A stretch of DNA of 64,000 bases, from assembly GCF_031143425.1 (NCBI RefSeq), contig NC_090441.1, positions 223,382,928 through 223,446,927 of the forward strand, read 5' to 3'. The stretch comes from Pleurodeles waltl (Eukaryota; Chordata; Amphibia; Caudata; Salamandridae). Positions 10,780 through 23,446 of the stretch are shown one piece after another (within the stretch, counting starts at the first letter, position 1; every line of letters starts with the position of its first letter). The translations under genes and the position numbers were made by a program. The notes beneath the pieces are model-generated. The model did not search any database, was not told the DNA's origin, and saw nothing but the letters and a program-made list of their open reading frames with translations.

Positions 10780-12084
10780 AGCAAAAAGGTTTAAGGCCCC
10801 AAGGGGGAAGTGTAGCCCTTAACTTCCACTGCAATAATTTATTATCCTTGTAAACAAACAAGGTTGATCTAATATATGTTTCATTTATTCAAAAAACATT
10901 TCTTCATCAATGAAATCATGAATCAATCTATTAAGGTGCTCCTAAAATAACGGCACAGTGAACGTGATTAGCGTGACAAAATTGTGCCAGGTGTTATTTA
11001 CAATATATACAAAATTGTGGTTAAAATGTAAGTGATCTTCAAAAAGACCCCTTCAATCCAGGTGTCCTGAAGTAAGTTATCTCATCACACATTAACCCAC
11101 AATGAGTTATGTCGACATTTCAACCCCACATAGACAACCAATCATTAAAGGGTCATCATCAGGAAAAAAATCTAATTTTCTCAGGTAGCACCCTCAAAAC
11201 ACAAGATATTATGACTTAAATTTGTCTTTTTTTCCACTGTATCCTATTCACAGTAAATGTGTCTCCCTAAATCCAAAATCATGTCCACTTCTATTCTAAT
11301 TACAAATACTCAATCTCCCCGATGTTGATTTTCCTCTTCAAGTCTTTTAAGATTCAAGTTGGCGTCTGTCTCCGATGATTAAATTGGTTGCATGATTAAG
11401 TCTGTATTAGAAAAACAATTCCATATGGGTATGAAGAGGAAAACCATAAAAGAAGAGGGGGGTGATAAGAAAAGAGGGGGGCTGGTAGAATAGGAGAAGA
11501 GAGGAAAAGCAAAAGAATGAGAGCGAGAAGGGCAGGGTGAAGTGAAAAAGAGCAGGGGTGACCAGTCGGTTAGGAAGACCCCAAAGACGCATGTCGCGGG
11601 AGTAAGTGGGTGGGGAGGGGGGAAAGGGCAAGTGCATTGGCAAACTGAAGGGTGGCAGAGGAAGTAAGCAAGGGGCAGGGCCTGGGTCATGGTGAAGCAA
11701 GGAGTGGGGAAATCACAGAAAAAGGAGAACCACATGAGAAGGAAAAGGTCTGCCTTGTCCATCAGGTTGTACATGATTTTCTCACAGGACATAGCTTTGG
11801 ACATCTCTGCAAGCCATTCACTGTGTGACTGTGTGAGAAAGTTATGCTAGGCCATGAAGGAAAACCAAGGGGTTCAGAAGCAGCAGTGGTAGGTCCTTAG
11901 ATTCCCAGAGCGTCGAACCTACTGCCACCAAGTAGGGACAGAGGGAGGGACAATCTAGTAGTATGTGAACAATATCACATGGTGCATAACTCTATCTCCA
12001 ACAGGCAGAATGAGGGAACAGCCTCTCAGCCTGAAGCTGTGCCAGTGACCAATGTGATTCTTGCTAATCTTAAAGAGATGAAAA
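10780..12084. other. No gene recognised
   Basis: AT-rich intergenic sequence with a short purine-rich tract at about 11430-11560. The minus-strand frame at 11379-11804 is Pro/Phe/Ser/Leu-rich and reflects base bias. Confidence 0.4.
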
Positions 12085-12562
12085 ATAAAAAAATACATAC
12101 CTGTTCTTACCCTGGATGGGGTCTCCCATCATGTGGTGTCCCTCTGGGTTGGATAGGGGTGTTCCCTGGGTTTGGGGTGAGCATCTGTCAGCCCATTCCA
12201 TGGTGTTTAACCATGGAAATGGGTCCACTGGAACCCTAACGTCTGGTCTGAACCAGGCATTAAATAATGGTGCTAAGCAAGCTTAGCACCATTATTTGGG
12301 TCCGCTTACTCTGTGTGCGTTGTTTCTGTGCCGGAGTACAAATATGGCAGTAGGGGGTTAGCGTCATGTTGTGGACGGGAACGCATACCTTGCATCTAAT
12401 TAGCGCAAGGTAGTTTGCCACATCCACAACATGGTGCTAACTCCTATATTTTGACGCTAGACGGGTCTAGTGTCAAAATATAAACATGGAGTTAAGTTTG
12501 CACCATTTTAGCGTCAATAATAATGACACTAAAATGGCGCAAAGCAAGTATAAATATCCCCC
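12085..12562 (+). mobile_element. Harbinger-family MITE, left part missing
   Basis: The right end GTATAAATATCCCCC matches the terminal inverted repeat of the full-length copies at 13984-14863 and 22540-23443. Shared internal blocks include TTACCCTGGATGGGGTCTCC, a 16-bp-arm palindrome AATAATGGTGCTAAGC/GCTTAGCACCATTATT with spacer AA (12263-12297) and the repeat near GACGCTAGACGGGTCTAG. The left half seen in other copies is absent. It encodes nothing. Confidence 0.75.
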
Positions 12563-13983
12563 CAAAATTTTCAATGTGACTTGCAGAGTATGAAAAGGAT
12601 GGCTGCACATTCAATTCACTTGCAGATGATGTCATGACCTCTGAGACTAACAAGTCTTCAGATCAGCACCCTGATCTCATCCGAAAGACCATCACATAGG
12701 ACGCAGGACTGACAAAATTATGAGCACACCAAGAAAGAGCTAACAGAGTGAAAAATCTTTCGTCATACATCAAACAGTGTACATATTTGATGTTTGCTGA
12801 ACCCAGAGCTTCACCTCAGAAGCTAAAGATGAAGGGATCTGTTTGTACATTGCCCGGGGCACCAGTTATGCTTGTGAGTGTCTAGACTTTCTGCACTTCA
12901 ATGATGTTTGAGATGTAGGTATGTAAAACAAACTCGCTGTTGTATTATAGAATATTTTCATCAGTGTGGTACAATATATGCAATGATGTGAGGAGCCACA
13001 GTGGCTTGTATCTTCAGCCCAAGTGGTCCCCACACTGGCTATATATATATATTAATATGTGTCCAGGATCCTCTTAGCTTTTCAGATACTCCTGACTCAT
13101 ACCTCCATATGGCCCTGTGATGAAAGTACCTAATTTAATTCTGAATGAGTCATTCTGTGCATAACCTTGGATTGTCTGCAGTAGTTTATAACAGACAGAG
13201 GCTAGCAGGTGAAGCTGGTTCAATTTATTCTTCAATTGCTACTAATTCTTTTTCAGTTCCCAAGGGATCAGCCCGGGCTCTCAATGTTGGTAAATGTGAA
13301 ATATGTATCCCATATAGTACATAAGGTTCTGCTTCCAGTTTAAATCACACCGTAGCGGATGTGGCTGAGGTGCTTTTGGAATTTGATTGCCAAGATTATC
13401 ACTCTTTTCTAATAAAACTATATTTCACCTGTCTCAAAGTATCAAGTGACATTTAATTCGGAAAGTGTGGCCTTCTGCTGAATGTATGCATTTGGTCCAC
13501 TATTTAATGTAATTTCCCAATAAGGATAGGGTTTATATGCCTGTGATGGAACTATCTTTCTCATATGAATATAGAAATCATAAAAAGTATCTAGTTTGCC
13601 TCTTACTAATAATTAACACAGATAATAAAAACAAAAGATTTGAAAGCATCTTGCATTTATTTTAATGTGTGTGATATTCATATCAGTAGACCGTATTCAT
13701 TTTAACATTTGTCATATTCAGTGAATGGCAAATATTGAATTAAATGTATCATGTGACATCAATAGTGTGTCAAAAATATCATCCCTATGAAATTATCATG
13801 GAACAGAATATCTAAGCTGGTATTTTGTGTATTTTGGTACACAATAGTGTTTTTAAGAATATTATTTTATTTAACATTATTATGAATTAGTATATTAATT
13901 AAATGTGTAATTATTGTTAGTTTAATTGTTATTATTTTTTTAATATAGTTTATAATTTTAAACGTGTTTTTAAAAAAAATGTC
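12563..13983. other. No gene recognised
   Basis: AT-rich sequence, increasingly so towards 13980, with no supported feature. Confidence 0.4.
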
Positions 13984-14863
13984 GGCCCATAGTTATACTT
14001 TTACACGCAAAACCGCATTAGCGCAGTTTTGGGTGTAAAAGTAAAGCGTCGGCTAGCGCCATTCCTGGACACCGGCCAGGCACCATATTTATGGGTTGGC
14101 GCTAGCCAGCGCTAATGCCCTGTTAGCCTCCTTGTAAAGGACGCTAACAGGATGGGGGAGGCGTGGGGGAAACCGGAGCTTATGGCGCTACACTGTTTAG
14201 AGGCAAAAAAAGTCTCTAAGCAGTGTAACGCCATTTCCTGGTGCACAACCCCCATCGACATGACTCATGGAGTAAGTAAAGACAGGAGCCATGCCCACCA
14301 CCCCAATGGCCATGCCCGGGGGACGAATCTTCCCTGGCCATGGCCATTGGGACCAGTGCCATGCAGGGGGCCTCAGGTCATGGCCCCCCAGGAGGAAAAA
14401 ATAATAATAATAAATACTTAACAGGACTTACCTGGAATGGGTCTCCCATCCTGTGTGTCCCTCTGGTGTGGGTGGGGGTGTCGCTTTGGCCAGGGAAGGG
14501 CACCTGTGGGCTCTTTCCATGGTCTCTGGCCATGGAAATATGCCTACAGGTCCCCTAACATCTGCCCATATCCAGACATTAAATAATGGCGCTAAGCAAG
14601 CTTAGCGCCATTATTCAAGGCCCCCATCCCCCCGTGCTGGATTTTAGCATGGGGGATAAACATGGCGCTAAGGCCATATCGTCGTTTTCTGGACGGGAAC
14701 ACCTACCTTGCATCTCACTGAAAATCCAGAAAATAACGTAAACTCCATAACTTTGGCGCTAGACGTGTCTAGCTCCAAAGTAGAAATATGGAGTTAGGTT
14801 TGAGCTGAATTAGCGTTAAAAAATGATGCTAATTCACCACAAAACGAGTTTAAATATGGGCCC
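13984..14863 (+). mobile_element. Harbinger-family MITE, full length (about 880 bp)
   Basis: The ends GGCCCATAGTTATAC and GTTTAAATATGGGCCC are inverted repeats. The subterminal left region has nested inverted repeats of the GCGCAGTTTTG and GGCGCTAGCC types. The middle has the palindrome AATAATGGCGCTAAGC/GCTTAGCGCCATTATT (about 14583-14617). No target duplication is evident, perhaps through decay. It is non-coding and presumably moved by a Harbinger transposase such as the one decayed at 58.6-60.3 kb. Confidence 0.8.
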
Positions 14864-15044
14864 TAATTTTGTAAATTACTATGTAGTAGAGGGTTGTTGG
14901 GTTTGTAGGAGAATAGGGTGGAACTCTGGACCACCCAGAATTCAGGCATGTGCAGTCACTCGCTGCAGCTGCCTGCAGGCAATCTCTGTCCTCTCCTTTG
15001 TAGTACACGTCTAGTGCCACCTAAGAGCTGAAAGACAAAGTGCT

Positions 15045-15432
15045 GCTTGTAGCAGCCCTCTACCTTTTTAAAAAAAATACTGCTCCCAGGGCAGCCATAT
15101 CTTTGCATGCAAGGGGGCTTTCCCCCGTTAGGGGGCTGGAAAAATGGCGCAAGGAAATCTAAGAAATTTCCTTGCACATTTTTTCTGGCACTTTTAATGC
15201 TTGCTTAGAGCAGGCGTTAAAAGGGGGCTTCCATTATTTATAAAGGGCCCCTAGGTACTCCTGCAAAGTACATCAATAGCGTAAACAGAATTATGCTATT
15301 GTCCCCTAACCTGCACCATGGTGCTTCGTATTTTAAATACAGCACGCACATGGTGGTGGTAGGGGGAAGCTAAGGGGTGCAAGGAAAATGGCGCTGCACT
15401 ATGTGCAGCACCACTTTTCTTAAATCTACCCC
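15045..15432. repeat. Unclassified dispersed repeat with internal palindromes
   Basis: It contains AAGGAAATCTAAGAAATTTCCTT (dyad, about 15148-15170), AATAGCGTAAACAGAATTATGCTATT (dyad), GCACTATGTGCAG and an end reading TTAAATCTACCCC. The style resembles the MITEs nearby, but I could not match both ends. Confidence 0.4.
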
Positions 15433-16832
15433 TTTCTATATAGTATCAATATGCTCAACTGGCTCTGATGCAAGCAGTTTTTCTCTCTGTAGCCTTTTCT
15501 TATTAAGTGTACTCAATGATGCTCTGTTATGCCGGGGTTTAGGACGTGCTCTAAAAAAATCTCTAATAAATAAATAAATCAATAACTATACACAACAAGT
15601 ATTCCTTTTCAGTATTTAAAATACACTATGTGGAAATATAATGTTGGCATATTCCTACAGTGATAGGCCTACAAAAGGTATTTTCACTCTAGAAATATTA
15701 GACTGTTCATTAAGGAAAACTAGAGAGCATATTCATCTATTAAGTTTGCTATCTCTGGATTGGCAAAAAATCTATAAAAGTGTTCAAATCCTATTTTCAA
15801 TATTTCCTAAAAATTCAATTCAATAATGAATGTAGATTTTTAATCAAATATTTAGGAAAAGTCACTTTTAGAAAGGTATCTTTTCCGTATCTGAAGCTCC
15901 TGGGAGCTAATTTGTATTAATGTTGGTCAGGAATGGCTGAGTTAGAGCCTATGAAGAGTATCTTGAAAGGTTTGTGACTTTAATTTACTTCAACAGGCCA
16001 ATCTAGAGACCTGCCTATTCAAAGTTAACTATAACAGCAGACCTGGGAAAGGGAAGGACTTTGAATTGTTACAGAGGGCCTAACAACAGACATCAGCCCA
16101 GTGGTCCCAAAACATGTTTTTGTGTAGTAGTGGAGCAGTGGACTGCTCATTTCACTAACTTTGAATGGTATTTGTTTGTGTTTTGGTTTTGACTTTTTAA
16201 CTGGATTTGGTACTTTTAAATACTTACCCATTTTTTCGAAGTTAAACTTGTCAGCTCTGTGCTATACCTACTAAGAGTTGAGCTCATGTTTAAATAAGTT
16301 AAACCTTGTGAAGGTCCTAACAAGTAAGTGATGTAAATACCAGTCATGGACTACCAGCCACCTCAATTAATAAATAATTCTCTTACACTCATGTTTCAGG
16401 CAACACAACACAGCAACCAAATTTGCTGTTGTGAGAAGCATGCAGGACTTTGCCTTAAGTGTTCATGCTGGAACTTCACAGGGACAATATGGACAGAGCC
16501 CTCCCTGCATAACTGTACCTCCTCAAGGAAGATGGGTTGGAATTAGCTTTGTTAAAGCTTAAAAACAAGAATCTTTCCCTATTATTCTGCTAGAGAGAAT
16601 TCCTATTCCTATTCACCAGCCCGCCCCTTACCCTGCCATAACTATGTATGATCCACTTGCTAACAGACGGTTGTAAGGCTTTAATTATAGGGGAAGGCTT
16701 CTGAGAACTTCTCTAGAGTCTTCATTATCGAGTTGAGTGTAGTCAATTAGAAATACAAGAATATAACATTAGCAGCATCTTGTTCTACTAGATTGTCATT
16801 ATACACTTAGTTACATCATCTCATGCACAAAA
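15433..16832. other. No gene recognised
   Basis: AT-rich sequence; nothing supported on either strand. Confidence 0.4.
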
Positions 16833-16869
16833 TCAATCAATCAATCAATCAGTGTATTTGTAGAGCGCA

Positions 16870-17564
16870 CTACCACCCCGAGGGTCTCAAGGCACTGAGG
16901 GGGGGGTGCTGCTCCTGCTCAAATAGCCAGGTTTTGAGCCGCTTCCTGAAAGTTAGCAGGTCTTCGGTCTGTCGTTGGGGCAAGGGAAGGGTGTTCCAGG
17001 TCTTGGCGGTGAGGTGGGAGAAGGATCTGCCTCCGGTAGTCGCTCTCCTGATGCGGGGGACGGTGGCGAGGGCGAGGGTGAGGTCGGCTGAGCGGAGTTG
17101 GCGGGACGGGGTGTCGAAGGTGATTCGTCTGTAGAGGTAGGCTGGACCGGTGTTGTGGAGTGCCTTGTGTGTGCGGGTGAGGAGCTTGAAGGTCATCCTT
17201 TTGTTGATGGGAGCCAGTGTAGGTCTCTCAGAAGGGGAGTGATGTGGCTGTGGCAGTGGTCATCGAGGATCAGGTGTGCGGAGGTGTTTTGTATGCGTTG
17301 CAGTCATTTGAGGAGTTTGGCCGGGGCTCCTGCGTAGAGGGTGTTTCCGTAGTCAAGTTTGCTGCTGACGAGGGCTTGGGTGACTGTTCTTCTTGTATCT
17401 GTGGGGATCCATCTGTAGATCTTGAGGAGCATGAGGAGGGCGTTGAAGCAGGATGAGGAGACGGTGCTGACTTGCTTGGTCATGGAGAGTGTTGAGTCAA
17501 GGATGATGCCCAGGTCGTGTGCATGGTTGGTGGGTGTTGGGGCTGCTCCCAGAGCGTCGGCCAC
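16870..17564 (-). pseudogene. L2 LINE C-terminal region
   Basis: Two frames continue the protein. 17564-17304 contains DLGIILDSTLSMTKQ and SSKLDYGNTLYAGAPAKLLK. 17196-16870 contains TFKLLTRTHKALHNTGPAYL, GGRSFSHLTAKTWNTLP and FRKRLKTWLFEQ, then the stop. The segment between has lost its frame. This thumb/C-terminal block is the part most often kept in truncated L2 copies. Confidence 0.8.
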
Positions 17565-18631
17565 CAGGAGTCGTCCCAGGCTGAGGGGTTGGCGCCGAGG
17601 ATGAGGACCTCCGTCTTATCTGAGTTCAACTTCAGTTTGCTGTTCCTCATCCATTCGGCGACGGCCTTCATTCCTTCGTGGAGGTTGGATTTGGCGGTGA
17701 GGGGGTCCTTGGTGAGGGAGAGGATCAGTTGGGTGTCGTCGGCGTAGGAGATGATGTTGAGGTTGTGTAGCCGGGCGACGCGGGCGAGCAGGGCCATGTA
17801 GATGTTGAAAAGTGAAGGGCTGAGGGACGAACCTTGGGGAATGCCGCAGATGATCTTGGAGGCTGTTGAGCAGAAATGGGGGAGGGGGACGCTCTGGGTT
17901 CTGCCAAAGAGGAAGGAGGTGGTCCACTCCAGAGCTTTGTCCCGGATCACTGAGTTGTGGAGGAGTGTGCGTAGGATGCGGTGGCAGACGGTGTTGAAGG
18001 CGGCCGAGAGGTCCAGGAGGATGAGGGCCGCTGTTTCGCCGTTGTCAAGCAGGGCCCTGATGTCGTCGGTGGCGGCGATGAGGGCGGGTTTGGTACAGTG
18101 GTTGCTGCAGAACCCTGACTGGGATGGGTCCAGGATGTTGTTTTCTTCTAGGTAGTGGGTCAGTCGTCTGTTGACGATCTTCTCGACGACCTTGGCTGGG
18201 AATGGGAGCAGGGAGAGGGGATGGAAGTTCTTGAGGTCTCTCGGGCCAGCCATGGGTTTCTTGAGTAGGGGTCTGATCTCAGCATGCTTCCAGCTCTCGT
18301 GGTAAGTCGCAGTCTTGAAGGAGATGTTGATGACTTTGCGGAGGTGGGGTGCGATTGTGCCGCTTGCTTTGTTAAAGATGTGGTGCGGGCCTGGGTCTGA
18401 CGGAGATCCAGAGTGGATGGTGCCCATGGTTTTGATTGTGTCATCTTCGTTCACGTTGGCCCAGGCGAGTAGGGGGTCGTAGTTGAAGGTGGGTGGAGAG
18501 TCTGAGGAGTCGGTGATTGGCGGGGTGGTCTGGCTGTTGAAGCTGTCATGGATGTCTGTGATCTTGTGGTGGAAGAAGGCAGCGAGGGAGTTGCATAGGT
18601 ATGTCGTTTGTGCTGGGGTTGGAGAGTTCAT
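17480..18631 (-). pseudogene. L2 LINE reverse transcriptase domain
   Basis: An open frame of 383 codons covers most of the RT domain. Visible are FNKASGTIAPHLRKVIN before the fingers, EIRPLLKK, NFHPLSLLPFPAKVVEKIVN, QSGFCSNHCT, motif A LLDLSAAFNTVCHRIL, motif B GIPQGSSLSPSLFNIYM, motif C YADDTQLILSL with the catalytic Asp pair, and SKLKLNSDKTEVLIL. Two positions differ from the usual motif (AAFN for AAFD, NFHP for NYRP). The frame ends in a run of unrelated residues after an indel near 17560. Confidence 0.85.
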
Positions 18632-18975
18632 TCACGATGTTGAAAAGCTTATTGCTGTTGTGTGCGTTGTTGTCCAGGCGGTCTTGAAGGAGGTTTTCTT
18701 GGCAGATCTGATGAGTTGATGGTGATTGCGGAGAGCGTTCTTGAAGGCGGCATGGTTGTCCGGTGTTTGTTCGAGGAGCCACTTTCTCTCCAGTTTCTGG
18801 CAGGTTTGCTTGGAGGCTCGAAGGTCCGAGGTGAACCAGCTGGCTCTCCTATTGGCACCTCTGTTGGAAGGTTTATTGAGCGGGGCAAGAGTGTTGGCGC
18901 AGTCGTCGATCCAGCTACAGAGGTTGCAGGCTGCGAGGTCGGGATTGGTGGGTGGTTTTCAGGCGAGGCTGGTGT

Positions 18976-19548
18976 TCAGCTGGTCTTCGCTGATTTTGCT
19001 CCAGTTGCGGCGGGGGATCTGTTGGGTGTGGTGGTGGGTTTCTGGAAGGTAAAGTGGATGCAGCGGTGGTCGGTCCGTGGGAGTTCGGTGGTGTGGCTGA
19101 AGGTGACTTGGGGGCTAGCGGAGAAGACGGGGTCCAGCGTGTGGCCAGCGGAATGTGTTGGGGTAGTGACGAGTAGTCTGAGTCCAAGGGTGGCAACGTT
19201 GTCAAGTAGGGTGGTGGAGTTGAGGTCGTCGTTATTCCCTAGGTGAAAGTTTAGGTCGCCAATGAGGACGTAGTTGGCGGAGGCTAGGGCGTGCCTGCTG
19301 ACGAGGACGGCGATGGAGTCACAGAACTGAGGCTGTGGTCTGGGGGGTCTGTAGATGAGTGTTCCTCTGAGGGTGGTGTTGGGGTTGGTATGGATCTGGA
19401 AGTGCAGGTGTTCAGCGGTGCTGAGGGTGTTAACGGTACAGGTCGTGACCCTGATGGTGTTCTTGTGGACGATGGCGATTCCGCCTCCGACTCTGTTGGT
19501 GCAATCCCTGTGGGTGATCTTGTAGCCATCCAGAATGGCTATGCACAC
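18976..19548 (-). pseudogene. L2 LINE apurinic-type endonuclease domain
   Basis: The frame of 190 codons shows features of the exonuclease-endonuclease-phosphatase fold used to nick the target: GGGIAIVHK, GDLNFHLG (the catalytic-region D-x-N), SAGHTLDPVF and TDHRCIHFTF (the terminal S/T-D-H block). The N-terminus of the domain is missing because the element is truncated. The frame is left by an indel before the RT linker. Confidence 0.8.
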
Positions 19549-19570
19549 AGGCTATTGATTTTGACCCACT

Positions 19571-20130
19571 TGAGTAGCGCAGTGAGTAGTTTCTAGCCCT
19601 GTTGTTGAACAGCTTTTCCAAATAACTGTGTTGAGGTACCTGAGTTGTCTTGACTTTTCTGTTCTATCTTTATTGTCTTTTCTTGCACAGGTTTTTGAAC
19701 TGGAGAATTGGGCTGGGGGCAGTGAACTGTTCAAGACATCATCGCTGGGAATCAAGTAAGCAATTTTACAAATTGTCAGATACGCTTCAGGAGCGGGTTG
19801 CAAGAACAACCAACTCTTCCCAGGATGTTGAGGCCAAGCTGCAAAATGGGTGAGGTTGAAATACATACTGCACCAATCATGGCCACCAAGATTTCCCAAA
19901 ATCATGGAACATTTTGCTCACAGTTTGGCAGCAACATGATTCCAGAGCTGATGCTCCATGTAAAAGGAGGAAAACCAGGAAAACTGGCCCACTAGTGATG
20001 GCAAATAGTCAGGAGGAACAAAGAATATAGAAACCAATGATGTGCAAAAGAAGACACAACATGCAGAAAGAAATCAAGGTATGACACTAAACACAAGAAA
20101 TAATACACGTATTCATGCAACTGAAGGGTT
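19571..20130. other. No gene recognised; possible gypsy 3' flank
   Basis: No coding or repeat structure recognised. It lies downstream of the minus-strand gypsy remnant, so it could include its 3' untranslated or LTR sequence, but no LTR ends were seen. Confidence 0.3.
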
Positions 20131-20139
20131 CTGGGGATC

Positions 20140-22530
20140 TAACAGCATCGAGTGAAATGGGCTGCGGGGTTCGAAATATAGGGTGATGGCTTGAAATCAT
20201 GGGGCTCGATGGGCTGGGAATGGGAATCATGACAGTTCTGCCCTCCTAGAATGGCCAACAACACAGTTGAAATTGGGCGTTGCTTATCCGGGCACTGAGT
20301 CTTAGGAATGTGGCCTTTTTCACAAATAGTAGAGTTTCTCTCTTTAATTTTTGGAGTCCAGGATAGCAAGGACCTCGAACTCTGGTTGCCCATCAATTTC
20401 CAATGGAGGGAGTGGGTTGTTTAACCATGTACTAGGGTTAAATGGGTTCAACAGACAAACATAGAAAACCAAGTGAATTTTAAAGTATGTTGGTAGGTCT
20501 AGTTTCATTGCCACTGGGTTAAGGATGGCACTGATAACATAAGGGCTGAGAAAATGAGGCTGCAGTTATTTGGTGCCATGTAATGTCCATTTCTTATTAG
20601 AGAGCTAAACTGCATCTTCCACAGTATAAGTGGGCTCACGATTACGATGTTGATCCGTAAAGAATTTATGGGTTCTTTGGCAATGGCTAAGTGAAATCTG
20701 GCCTTCTCGTTGAGGGTTTGCAAATGAGCATGATATTTGTGCGCCACGGGCACTGATTCCTCTTTTATGTCTTTCCTCTGGGTAATATCCCTAGACACAG
20801 TAGAATTGAGACATTTTTTGTGACACATGAGATGAATTTAGATCCGCAATCCATGAATTAGTACAGTTGGCAGCCCATGTGGTCATACAATATTTGACAG
20901 AAAAATAGAGGGCAATTTTGGGCCTGAGGGTAGTTTCTTCAGGAGAATTAGATGAGCCATCGTGGGCACATGGTCTACTGCTACTGTCAGGATAGGAGTG
21001 TGACCAGTAATTGTTTTGGGGGGGTCTACCACAAAATGCATAGACACTGTGTGCAAAGGCTTAGAGGGATAGGAATTGGGTGTAACGCCACAGGTGAGGA
21101 GTGGGTGAATTTTTCAGGATGCTTGTTGCGTACATAGTTACATAGTCATGTACGTAGTCATGGACGTTAACAGAAATGATGTTGTTCCGATTTCTAAGGT
21201 TTTTTGGACACCCAGGACACCTGATAACTGTGTATTGGGAAAGGGTTGTATTGCTAGCATTTCATACAGCATACTTGGTACATACAGTACATTCTAATAG
21301 GTTAACTGTGAGTTGCTGCCATTGCTGTTTATTTTTTTCATCTATGACATTTTGCAACTCATCCACAAATGCAAAAGTGATAAGACAGGCTTGAAAACAT
21401 TCCATGGGAATGGTTGGTTTAGATTCTCTACGTGTAATGTTGGGTTCTACTTTAGCATTTTCTTTCCCTAGCCCATATGTAATAACAGAATTGTAGTCAT
21501 TAAAAAACAATGTCCATCTGAATTGACCTGCAATTAGTCTTTGCGCTGATCACAAAAACTGTAAATTTCTATGATCTGTGAAAATACCAACTGGATGTCT
21601 TACTCCTAGTAGTGCCATTCCTCAAAAACTGCCTTGATTGTCAATAATTCATGATCTCCAATTGAATGATTTAGTTTTACCGAGAGTAATTTATGTGAAT
21701 AGTATGCCTCATGTTGCGCCTGTCCTGTAGTTCTGTCCCTTTGAGAGAGGATTCCTCCTGAGGCTGTTTGTAAAGCATCAGCTTCTTCTATGAAGGGGCT
21801 GTTGGAATCAGGATGAGATAATACAGGAGGCATGGTGTTTCATTTTTATAATTATTCGAATGCCTTTTATGCATCGAAGTCTCATTGAAGTTTTACTCTC
21901 TTGTGTAACAATCGAGTAATGCGGGTGACAGTGGAGGAGAAGTCTTCAATGAACCTTCAGTAAAAATAGGCAAACCCAAGGAAACTTTGATCTTGCTTAA
22001 TATTGGAAGGGACTGGCCAACTTATCACAGCATCAACCTTTTTAGGATCCATGTAACCACGATCGGTAGTGAGAATATAGCCTAAAACCTCTATCAGGGT
22101 TGTGTGAAAAGTGTTGTTCACCAATTTAGCATTGAGCTTGTGTTTGTGCAGTTGTTGAAGGATGATATAAACTTGTTGGACGTGTTCAGACTTAGAATGA
22201 GAATAAATAAGGATGCCATCTATGTAGACCACACTCTAGACAACTATAAATTCTTGTAAAATGTTATCAATAAAAAATTGAAATCCAGCAGGGACTTAAG
22301 AGTCTGAATGACATGACTTGATACTCGAACAACCCAAATTTGGTTTAGAATGCAGTTCACTATTCGACACCCCTTCAGACGTGGACTATGTGGCAAGCCC
22401 CTCACAAATCTAACTTGCTGTAGATCTATGCATTCGTCACTCGATCTAAAAGACTAGAGATAAATGGAATGGGATATTGTTTTTTTCCAGTGATATCATC
22501 GTTTTTGGCCTTTTCAAATATAACTGGCTT
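20140..22530 (-). pseudogene. Ty3/gypsy pol remnant: RT, RNase H, integrase, possible chromodomain
   Basis: Reading the minus strand from 22530 downwards, RT blocks appear as DRVTNA, YSKLDL and YQVMSF. They are followed by YIDGILIYSHSKSEHVQQV (YxDD box changed to YIDG), LGYILTTD, MDPKKVDAVISWPVPSNIKQ and SFLGFAYFY. RNase H follows at 21833-21606 (YYSHKLLSVKLNHSIGDHELL) and 21510 (FFNDYNSVITY). The integrase core region is suggested by blocks between about 21100 and 20770. The block near 20396 (FEVLAILDSK) resembles the start of a chromodomain, which would make it a chromovirus. Many stops and indels make it inactive. Confidence 0.75.
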
Positions 22531-22539
22531 ATACACTAA

Positions 22540-23443
22540 GGCCCATATTTATACTTTTTGATGCACAACTGCGCCAACGCAGTTGTGCGTCAAAAATGTT
22601 AACGCCATTCCAAAGCGCCATTCGGGCGCCTTATTTATTGAATGACGTTAGCCGGCGCAGCTGACTGGTGTGCGTAAAAAAAAATGACCCACACCAGGCA
22701 GCGCCGGCGTAGGGGAAAATGGAGCTTGGGCATAAAAAAATTGGGCAAGTCAGATCTGAGGCAAAATTTTGGCCTCAACGCGATTTGCGCCATTTTTTTT
22801 TACGTCCAACCCCCATAAATGACTCCTGTCTTAGCAAAGACAGGAGTCATGCCCCCTTGCCCAATGACCATGCCCAGGGGACTTATGTCCCCTGGGCATG
22901 GTCATTGGGCATAGTGGCATGTAGGGGGGCACAAATCAGGCCCCCCCTATGCCACAAAAAAAATACGAAAAAAAATACTTACCTGAACTTACCTTAACTT
23001 CCCTGGGATGGGTCCCTCCATTTTTGGGTGTCCTCCTGGGGTGGGCAAGGGTGGCAGGGGGTGTACCTGGGGGCATGGGAGGGCACCTCTGGGCTCCTTC
23101 TGAGCCCACAGGTCCCTTAACGCCTGTCCTGACCCAGGCGTTAAAAAACGGCACCCATCAGGCTGGGCGCCGTTTTTTAAGGCCTGCCCCCTCCTGTGCG
23201 TCAAAATGACGTCACAGTAAAAATATGGGGCACAGGCCTTAAAGTCATTTTTTAGAAGGGAACGCCTACCTTGCATATAATTAATGCAAGGCTGGTTCCC
23301 CCTTCTAACAAATGACGCACATGGTGGAACTTTGACGCCCGCGGGGTCGGACGTCAAAGTATGATTATGGGGCATTGTTTGCACCGAATGTGCGTCAAAA
23401 CCTTTGACGCACATTCGGCGCAAACAGAGTATAAATATGCCCC
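22540..23443 (+). mobile_element. Harbinger-family MITE (904 bp) inside the gypsy remnant's upstream side
   Basis: Ends GGCCCATATTTATAC and GTATAAATATGCCCC form the terminal inverted repeat. The element is bounded by the 3-bp duplication TAA (22537-22539 and 23444-23446), as expected for the Harbinger superfamily. Subterminal inverted repeats of the GACGCA/TGCGTC type flank a middle with a palindrome around 23130-23180. It has no coding capacity. Confidence 0.9.
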
Positions 23444-23446
23444 TAA

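Larger units (their letters stand above)
16833..19570 (-). mobile_element. L2-like LINE, 5'-truncated, 3' end complete
   Basis: On the minus strand the element reads endonuclease, linker, reverse transcriptase and C-terminal domain. It then ends in a short 3' UTR whose last bases are GTGCGCTCTACAAATACACTG followed by repeated TGATT/GATT units (16833-16851 on the plus strand). L2-type LINEs typically end in a short tandem repeat instead of poly-A, which supports the class. The 5' side fades at about 19570. Frameshifts separate the three reading frames, so this copy is inactive. The 3' fragment at 31645-32131 is the same family. Confidence 0.85.

Noticed and set aside
11379..11804. Minus-strand frame of 141 codons
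   Set aside because: Composition follows local pyrimidine bias; the protein looks low-complexity and has no motif.
16833..16851. AATC tandem units considered as an independent microsatellite or CRISPR-like repeat
   Set aside because: They are the 3' terminal repeat of the minus-strand L2 LINE, and the same tail occurs at 32115-32131.
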